From contig NZ_CP094929.1 in assembly GCF_022869165.1 (NCBI RefSeq), positions 2,356,001 through 2,420,000 on the forward strand: a stretch of DNA of 64,000 bases. Direction: 5' to 3'. Shown piece after piece: positions 57,919-64,000 of the stretch. Positions within the stretch are counted from its first letter, which is position 1. Every line of letters begins with the position of its first letter. Below the pieces are notes generated by a model. That model made no database searches. It worked only from the letters and a program-made list of their open reading frames with translations, and had not been told where the DNA came from. The translations under genes and the position numbers were made by a program. Source of the stretch: Sphaerochaeta associata (GTDB lineage Bacteria > Spirochaetota > Spirochaetia > Sphaerochaetales > Sphaerochaetaceae).

Positions 57919-59724
57919 ATGAGCATCATACACAGCCCCTCTCTCACCCTCACCTTCCTGGGAGGCGACCTGGAGGCGGGACACTCCTTGGTACAGACGA
58001 TCGGCGAACAGCATATCGCACGCAGGTCGATCACCTTCCACCAGCAGCTGCTGTCCGGCTTGAAAAGCGCTTCGAATCAGGTTGATCTGCTCTTGGATAA
58101 GGCTTGCCTTGCAATCGAGGACATCATTGCCACAGAAGGCGATGTGAAGGCCGTACTTGCCGACGGCACAGAGACCTTGTTCACAGGATATCTCTCGACC
58201 AGCTACAACTGGATGCTCACCCACAGCGGAAAGCAAGCGCTGGCGATCACCATCGAGGACACCGGCACGCGGTTGTTGGGAAAAGCCTTCATCGATAGCG
58301 GCAGGCACTTGTTCAACTGCATGGCCAGCGAGGCGATCGAGGCGATCTGTACAAGAGCGGGCATCACCGTATCACCGGATTGCATTTCCCTCACTGCACC
58401 GGTCACCCGAAGCGTGGATGGATCTGCAACCTGCGGCGAGCTGCTGGACCAATTGGTGTATGAGCTGGGTCATGTGCATTACTTCGATGCACTGGGACAC
58501 CTCAGGCTCTTCAAGGTGGACTGCACTTCCACTGAGAACCTTCCCACCCTCGATAAGGACGACTTGGTTGTGGTGGGAGGCAAGGCGATCACGCTTTCCA
58601 AGAAGATCCGCCAGTACAAGAGTGCGCGGGTTTCATTTACCCGTTTAGGGACGGCAGGCGACTATTTGGTGTACCGCAATACCACAGGAAGAGGGGATGG
58701 GCACCCGTATTGTTACCTCAAGCTGGAAGGTGGTGCGCACTTCGACGGCAGTGAAATCTATACCCAAGGAGAGTGGACCGAAGCCCAGACGGACAGCTTT
58801 CGCACTCCCGCTCTGATCGAAGCCTGCAACGCCGCTAGTGAGATCGATATCGTGGGATCGAGCGACATCATCGCCGTCTCGAACGTGCGCACCGAGTTCA
58901 CCGCCGAAAGCGGCTACATCACCGCCAACATCGCTGCGGCAGGCGGTCCGTACCTGCAGGTGGCGGCACACAACAACGGGACGCTGACCTACCACATCAC
59001 CAGACTCGATGCGTATGCCGACATCATCTATGTGCGTGACACGAACATCGTCAGGACTGCCGACAGTATCTACGAGGGAGAAAACTCGGACAACCTGCTT
59101 TCCGAGGAGCTGCTGTTCGTACACGAACGCACCTTGGCCCAAGAGCATGCAAACCTGCTGGGCCAGTTCCACCGCCATGCTGGCAGCCAGTACACCTTCT
59201 TCTCTGCTGTCGACTTGAATTGCGGCACCCTGGTACGCCTGATCGACGATGCCTTCAGCGGCCTGAATGTTTCAGTGCTGGTAACCGCACGCACCTTCAC
59301 CGATGAGAGTGCGGTGTATCGCTACGAGGCGGTGGGCATCTCGGCATTCGACCTGAGTGCCCCAGCCTACCTAGAGGTGCTCGACAGGGGCAAGAACGAC
59401 ACCGTCGGTTCCCCAGGGCTACCGGGGGTAGACGGCTCGTCGTACACCGTATCCATCCAGTCATCCAACGGTTCGATCTTCCGACCCGAGCAGGTCGATA
59501 CGATCCTAACCTGCCACGTCTTCCAAAACACCACCGAGATCACCGAAGCGCTGGATGCCTCGCGTTTCCAATGGAAGCGCCTCAGTGCCGATGTGGTCGA
59601 TGACGGGCGGTGGAACACCTCATCAAAGGCAATCGCCCATAAGAGTGTCGAAATCAAAAACGCAGACTGCGTCGGGCGTACGGTCTTCTTCTGTGAGATC
59701 GACCTGACCGGCTACGAAGCATAA
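57919..59724 (+). CDS. Tail hub-like protein with C-terminal Ig-like domain
   Basis: A 601-aa protein. The N-terminal 400 residues resemble siphophage distal tail/hub proteins (SITFHQQLLSGLKSASNQVD, GYLSTSYNWMLTHSGKQALA, LLDQLVYELGHVHYFDALGH). From about 500 a collagen-like GSPGLPGVDGSS hinge leads to an Ig-like module (YTVSIQSSNGSIFRPEQVDT) with FQWKRLSAD and TVFFCEIDL strands. It probably forms the baseplate hub. The start directly follows the tape measure stop. Confidence 0.7.
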   Translation: MSIIHSPSLTLTFLGGDLEAGHSLVQTIGEQHIARRSITFHQQLLSGLKSASNQVDLLLDKACLAIEDIIATEGDVKAVLADGTETLFTGYLSTSYNWMLTHSGKQALAITIEDTGTRLLGKAFIDSGRHLFNCMASEAIEAICTRAGITVSPDCISLTAPVTRSVDGSATCGELLDQLVYELGHVHYFDALGHLRLFKVDCTSTENLPTLDKDDLVVVGGKAITLSKKIRQYKSARVSFTRLGTAGDYLVYRNTTGRGDGHPYCYLKLEGGAHFDGSEIYTQGEWTEAQTDSFRTPALIEACNAASEIDIVGSSDIIAVSNVRTEFTAESGYITANIAAAGGPYLQVAAHNNGTLTYHITRLDAYADIIYVRDTNIVRTADSIYEGENSDNLLSEELLFVHERTLAQEHANLLGQFHRHAGSQYTFFSAVDLNCGTLVRLIDDAFSGLNVSVLVTARTFTDESAVYRYEAVGISAFDLSAPAYLEVLDRGKNDTVGSPGLPGVDGSSYTVSIQSSNGSIFRPEQVDTILTCHVFQNTTEITEALDASRFQWKRLSADVVDDGRWNTSSKAIAHKSVEIKNADCVGRTVFFCEIDLTGYEA

Positions 59725-59736
59725 GGAGCACATACA

Positions 59737-60783
59737 ATGGCAAAGACAAGCGCCAGTTTCACGCTGATGGATTATACCGACGGTATTTCCCTCATCACCG
59801 GTATCGACAGCAATCTGCCCCTCACCAGCCTGTACGATACATCGAACCAGACCCTCAATCCTTCGTGGGCAGGAGACACCTCGCTGCAGCTCTCCCCCGT
59901 GGTGCGCAAGGCAGGAGGGACCGATGTCGTTTCTACCATGACAGCCAAGGCCTGGAAGCGCCGCATCGCAGGTTCGGCCACCTGGACTACGGTCACCAGC
60001 GGTTCCAACGGTGAGACGATCAATGCCACCAGCGGGGTACTCACGGTGAGCGAGGACAAGCTCACGACCGATGTGTGGCAAATCGACTACCAATTCAGCG
60101 GCACCTACACCGATCCGGTTCTGAACCTCGCCTTTCCCGTCACGATCGTCATCACCCTCTCGCGGGTGGCAAACGGAACCTCATTCGTGGTCGCCCGGGC
60201 CTACGCCACCGGAGGCAGCCAGTTCAAGAACCACAGCCCTTCATCGCTTTCAGTCAAGGCTGAACTCATCCGCGGTACCACCAAGGACACGACAAACCTC
60301 GACTACCAGTGGAAAAAATCGATCAACGGGACCGTCTGGGAGGATATCGCAGGAGCAACTGCGGCCGCCTTGACGGTCACTCCTTCCATGGTGGATTCGT
60401 TTGCCATGTTCAAGTGCTCGATTCTGGACACCGACGCCACTTCCGACACTTTCAACATCAGCTACGACACCGAAGCCGTTTCGATCCTGGACGTCACCGA
60501 TCCCTACCAGGCGGTCATCGAGTCCACCGCGGGAAGCTATTTCAAGAACGACACGGGCAGCACCACCCTCATCTGCCGCGTATATCAGAACGGCGAGGAG
60601 ATCGACGGGACCGGGGTGAGTCTCACCTACACATGGACCAAGACAGACAAGGACGGAACAGCGGTGGCGTTCACCCCCACGGCGGTTGCCCATGGGTCGA
60701 TCGTGACCACCAAGAAGAAGGCCATCTCCGTCTCGCACGATGATGTGACGGTCAAGGCCACTTATTTCTGTTCGGTCAGCTGA
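59737..60783 (+). CDS. Ig-like tail protein
   Basis: A 348-aa beta-rich protein with at least two Ig-like units in the second half, each with a W...C pair. These are DYQWKKSINGTVWEDIAGA leading to AMFKCSILD (about 188-230) and LTYTWTKTDKDG leading to ATYFCSVS (about 292-348). The last unit resembles the C-terminal domain of the preceding hub-like protein. Likely a tail-tip or fibre-base protein for surface adhesion. AAGGAGCACA precedes the ATG. Confidence 0.7.
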   Translation: MAKTSASFTLMDYTDGISLITGIDSNLPLTSLYDTSNQTLNPSWAGDTSLQLSPVVRKAGGTDVVSTMTAKAWKRRIAGSATWTTVTSGSNGETINATSGVLTVSEDKLTTDVWQIDYQFSGTYTDPVLNLAFPVTIVITLSRVANGTSFVVARAYATGGSQFKNHSPSSLSVKAELIRGTTKDTTNLDYQWKKSINGTVWEDIAGATAAALTVTPSMVDSFAMFKCSILDTDATSDTFNISYDTEAVSILDVTDPYQAVIESTAGSYFKNDTGSTTLICRVYQNGEEIDGTGVSLTYTWTKTDKDGTAVAFTPTAVAHGSIVTTKKKAISVSHDDVTVKATYFCSVS

Positions 60784-60798
60784 CAAAAAGGAGAACAC

Positions 60799-63700
60799 AT
60801 GGCACTAACCGGCGCAAGTTATACCCTTACATCTCTCAGCGATGCTCCCTCGTACCAACTGCAGTTGACGATGTCTTCTGCCTCCTTGGGGACTTTGGAT
60901 CTGGCTTTCTACAAGAACGGGTCTTTGTTCACTCCCTCGGTATACGTGCATGCACGCAGCTGGGACGGCAGCAGCTGGGCCCAAAGCGGTGCAAGCGGGA
61001 CCATGACAGGGGGAGTTCGCTCGTACAGCTATAGCTCGGCGGGTGCCTTCGATGTGCAGATCTACACCGATTCGTCCAAGACCGAGCTGCTGGCCACCTC
61101 ATTCGTCTCCTATGGTGAGACCGGAGAAGCGGGCTCTGACGGGGCGGCGGGATCCAATGGGCTCAGTGTCACCTCGATCCACCAGTTCACGCTTCTTGAA
61201 GAAGGGGTATCACCGGGGGCCGCTACACAGTGGAGTGAAACCTTGCCCGGCCCTTGGTACTACGGCTATGAGTACTGGACGCGCGTCAAACAGGTTTGGA
61301 GCGACTCGACTCCCCAAGACCCCCATATCACCTACGCAGAACCGTTTTTGGATGTCGGGGCGAACACGCTGCTGCGCAATTCGATCTCGTTTGCCATCAG
61401 GAGCAACCGAAGCACCTATGAGCGCAATGTACGCAGCGTGGAAAACTCGGTCGTGGTTCTCACTGCCGACAGCCGAGGGTACGAGAACGCTACCTTCCAA
61501 TGGCTGATCAACGCCGAATCCTATGCGGGAGGAGAGCTGACACTCACCATCCCCAAGAGGCAGGCGCCACCCCAGATCGATATCACCTGCACGATGTCTT
61601 ATACCCGTCTGGGTAGTACCGAGACGATGATACGTTCACTCACCCTCTCGGCCAACGATGTGACCGAGTACACCAAGAGCTACGGGATCCTGGGGGGTCC
61701 CGGGACCATCAGCGATACGATCGAAGGGGATTGCTATGTGCTGCAGACGGGAGACGACTATGTACCCCAGGTGTTCGCCAGCGGTTCGTGGATTCCCATC
61801 ACCAGCCAGAACGCAGCCCAATATCCTGAGGCGATGAGCAAATGCGGCAACGCGGTGCTCCTCGGTGGGGCGAATATTCCCGTCACCTCCACCGCACTGT
61901 ACGCGTACTATCGTACCCTGTATGCGCAGTCGGCGAATATCGATGTGCTCTCCACACAGGATCTGCAGATTATCGATACCGGACGCATCCGCTCGATGGG
62001 AAAGCATGCTATCGGGGATGGGAATTCGGGTTTCATCATCAACAGCGACGGAACCAGCGAGTTCGTCGGTACGGTCATCCGTAACGCCGATCTCTCGGAG
62101 ACCCGCATCGAGCGCCTTGATGCCGATGTGCTGCGTACCGTCAACGAGGTGCGAACCGGCGAATCATTCAACGGCTCGTTGTCCTCCACCCCGTATTGGG
62201 ACTTGGGGACGGTGATGGGGGATCTCATCGCCCAGGTCACGCCCAACGCTGTGGTGCACAAGGGCGGCTCGTTCATGGCTACCAAGGTGGAAGGGGGCTC
62301 TGTATCCACCGTCTTCGAGAACGTGTTGCATGTCACCTCGTCTGGTGAGCGCGATCAGGACCGCAGCCTGCTCAGCCAGCAGATCACCACGGCAAATGCG
62401 GAAACCGCTTTCACCGTCCCCTCCCTGCCTGCTTACACCCAGTCTCCTCTAAAGCTTGGAGGAGTCAACTACCTTGCGAAAATCACCTCCACAGGTGCTG
62501 AGGTTGCAGGCAAGAAGCAGTACTCGCTCGATGGAGGGGGCACCTGGACCGACTACGACAGTCGCACACTCGATCATGCGACGGTTGCGGGCAAGACGGT
62601 CAAGGTGCGCCAAGTGCTCAGCGGCACCTTGTATGACCCAGGCAGTTGTACGACCGGACGAGTATCTGGCATCAGTTCGACATCCTCATCAACCCCTCAC
62701 TTGGCGGAGGGAAACGGCAGGATGGTAGTCGCTTGGGGCTCGACGCTCAAATCATTTCCCACCGGGAACGTGGGCTCGGTCTCATCCTATTCGCTGAGCA
62801 CCGCGTATCCTTCCACCATCGGTCTGGCATTCGGCAATGGTATCTTCCTGGCGCTCTGCTCGGGCTCGGTCCAACGCCGTGTACTCTCAGGTGGAGCGAA
62901 CGGCACTTCGTGGAGCGAGCTGTCCAGCGAAGCTTACGACAACCTGTTCTTCGCCAATGGATACTTTTACGCCCATGTGCTTGGCGGAGGGGCCTCCGAT
63001 TGGAAACGCTCGACCAACGGAAGCGGGTGGACAGCCGCAGGTTTCACCTGTGCCCATCCATTCCCATCCTACAATAACGATTTCATGAACTCACGCATCG
63101 CATACGGAAACGGCGTCTATATCCAGGTAAGCTATGTCACCCTCTCATCAGCATCGGTGTATCGAAGCACCGATGGGCAGAACTGGAGTGCGATCAATAT
63201 CGCCGCTACGTGTCCCACCGCCATCGCCTACGGATCCGGATTCTTCATCGCCTATGAATACGGCAGTGCGTATTACTATGTCTCGGGCAACGGAGGAACC
63301 ACCTGGTCCAAACGCTCCCTGGGCTACACGCCCACCAAGATGGGTTCTGCCGTCTATGCCGCCAGTGGAGCCAATCCCGCTTCGACGGGTACCACGCTAC
63401 AGCGGGTGTTCTACGCCATCGACAGCGCGGGGTATCTCAGTGCCCTGACGCTGGGTGAGGCAACACCCACCTCCTATACGGCCGGGACACTCAGTGCAGC
63501 CTACAACTACAGCGCCTATGATGTGGGAGTGAACCTCCTGGATGGGCAGGGGGCAAAGATCGGCAGCCATACCACGGCCAAGGATTATTATGCCGGTACG
63601 TTCATCTTCGATGGGACCAACCTCTCTGCAGCCTTGGGTTCGTACTACTACAAGTTCGCAGGCATCTTCAAAGCCGGCACCCAGGTGGCTGCCGGGGCCT

Positions 63701-64000
63701 TCGACATGTTCCAAAGCATCGCCATTGCATGGAACCGTATCTACAACAGCATCGAAAGTCCTGTGGCAAGTCCTGCGATCGTAAGCTGGTCGGGAACCAG
63801 TTTGACGATAACCGGTGCCGGGGGAGCGACCTCTCGCATCCGCAGCAACGACCTGTTCTCAGCCCTTTCAATCTCCTTCACCGTGATCGCCGAGGCGAAG
63901 GGAGCGTACACCAAGGCCCTGTATCCCCAACAAGCAGGCCAATATGACATCGGCGTGTCCTCGAATCCATATGCGAATGTCCATGCGAACACGTTCCATG
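60799..64000 (+). CDS. Long tail fibre protein (3' end outside the window)
   Basis: From ATG 60799 (AAAAGGAG upstream) the frame is open for 1067 codons to the window edge. The N-terminal domain is beta-rich. A short collagen-like GETGEAGSDGAAGSNG lies at about 110. Residues about 640-880 carry repeated units (LAFGNGIFLALCSGS, FFANGYFYAHVLGGG, IAYGNGVYIQVSY, IAYGSGFFIAYEYG) alternating with RSTNGSGW/RSTDGQNW turns, like a BNR or YCF48-type propeller. The last visible residues (DIGVSSNPYANVHANTFH) are a tail-fibre C-terminal motif. It is probably the receptor-binding fibre. Confidence 0.85.
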   Translation, partial: MALTGASYTLTSLSDAPSYQLQLTMSSASLGTLDLAFYKNGSLFTPSVYVHARSWDGSSWAQSGASGTMTGGVRSYSYSSAGAFDVQIYTDSSKTELLATSFVSYGETGEAGSDGAAGSNGLSVTSIHQFTLLEEGVSPGAATQWSETLPGPWYYGYEYWTRVKQVWSDSTPQDPHITYAEPFLDVGANTLLRNSISFAIRSNRSTYERNVRSVENSVVVLTADSRGYENATFQWLINAESYAGGELTLTIPKRQAPPQIDITCTMSYTRLGSTETMIRSLTLSANDVTEYTKSYGILGGPGTISDTIEGDCYVLQTGDDYVPQVFASGSWIPITSQNAAQYPEAMSKCGNAVLLGGANIPVTSTALYAYYRTLYAQSANIDVLSTQDLQIIDTGRIRSMGKHAIGDGNSGFIINSDGTSEFVGTVIRNADLSETRIERLDADVLRTVNEVRTGESFNGSLSSTPYWDLGTVMGDLIAQVTPNAVVHKGGSFMATKVEGGSVSTVFENVLHVTSSGERDQDRSLLSQQITTANAETAFTVPSLPAYTQSPLKLGGVNYLAKITSTGAEVAGKKQYSLDGGGTWTDYDSRTLDHATVAGKTVKVRQVLSGTLYDPGSCTTGRVSGISSTSSSTPHLAEGNGRMVVAWGSTLKSFPTGNVGSVSSYSLSTAYPSTIGLAFGNGIFLALCSGSVQRRVLSGGANGTSWSELSSEAYDNLFFANGYFYAHVLGGGASDWKRSTNGSGWTAAGFTCAHPFPSYNNDFMNSRIAYGNGVYIQVSYVTLSSASVYRSTDGQNWSAINIAATCPTAIAYGSGFFIAYEYGSAYYYVSGNGGTTWSKRSLGYTPTKMGSAVYAASGANPASTGTTLQRVFYAIDSAGYLSALTLGEATPTSYTAGTLSAAYNYSAYDVGVNLLDGQGAKIGSHTTAKDYYAGTFIFDGTNLSAALGSYYYKFAGIFKAGTQVAAGAFDMFQSIAIAWNRIYNSIESPVASPAIVSWSGTSLTITGAGGATSRIRSNDLFSALSISFTVIAEAKGAYTKALYPQQAGQYDIGVSSNPYANVHANTFH

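Noticed and set aside
1-64000. tRNA or rRNA genes and an integrase
   Set aside because: No cloverleaf or rRNA-like stretch and no tyrosine or serine recombinase were seen on either strand. The attachment site therefore cannot be placed.

Overview
The window holds a chromosomal defence island (about 0.5-17.5 kb) followed by most of a tailed, HK97-type siphophage-like prophage (about 17.8-64 kb, running off the right edge). The replication genes are of the kind best known from Firmicutes siphophages (DUF2800, DUF2815, family A polymerase, VapE, VRR-NUC, SNF2, DUF1492). A probable Rz/Rz1 spanin pair, however, points to a host with an outer membrane. With the strong AGGAGG-type ribosome sites and moderate GC, a diderm such as a Sphaerochaeta-like spirochaete is my best guess. 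That is inference; no rRNA, tRNA or housekeeping gene is present to settle it.

Left part. A gene 3' end (1-150) is followed by AT-richer DNA with an uncharacterised nuclease-like protein, a trypsin-like protease, a gene remnant, a 1003-aa helicase with a nuclease-like C-terminus, McrBC, and a complete type I restriction system (hsdM-hsdS-hsdR). All but the first of these are on the minus strand.

Phage control and early region (17.8-28.1 kb). An XRE regulator and ImmA-type protease pair comes first. A palindrome and a small zinc-ribbon protein follow, then a leader rich in inverted repeats and a sigma-like regulator. Next is the replication block. Its DUF2800 gene is split by a complete IS21-family element with three ORFs and a 4-bp target duplication; removing the element restores the frame exactly. 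The right end of the element supplies a TTGACA box that may form an outward promoter for polA and its neighbours.

Cargo (28.1-33.5 kb). An AT-rich insert carries three anti-phage-type genes: a HEPN-motif protein, an Mrr-like nuclease and an RloC-like ATPase with a zinc hook. It lies between the polymerase block and vapE.

Replication/packaging junction (33.6-40.5 kb). VapE, VRR-NUC, a SNF2 helicase, a small protein and DUF1492 are followed by HNH and the small terminase. Two short-repeat clusters, GGAAC-type at 35.94-36.23 kb and ACGTTAC-type at 38.90-39.15 kb, look like origin or packaging sites.

Accessory and lysis block (40.5-47.2 kb). A phage MetK overlaps a ParB-methyltransferase fusion. 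A holin-like protein and nested spanins follow, then DUF4314, one minus-strand gene, and an amidoligase, gamma-glutamylcyclotransferase and DUF5049 cassette.

Morphogenesis (47.2-64 kb). TerL, portal, ClpP-like protease, capsid, head fibre, connectors and tail tube are followed by a G/GT tail chaperone with an evident -1 frameshift at T8. Tape measure, tail hub-like protein, Ig-like tail protein and a very long tail fibre (60799 to the window end) complete the set. No integrase, endolysin, tRNA, rRNA or CRISPR array was seen.
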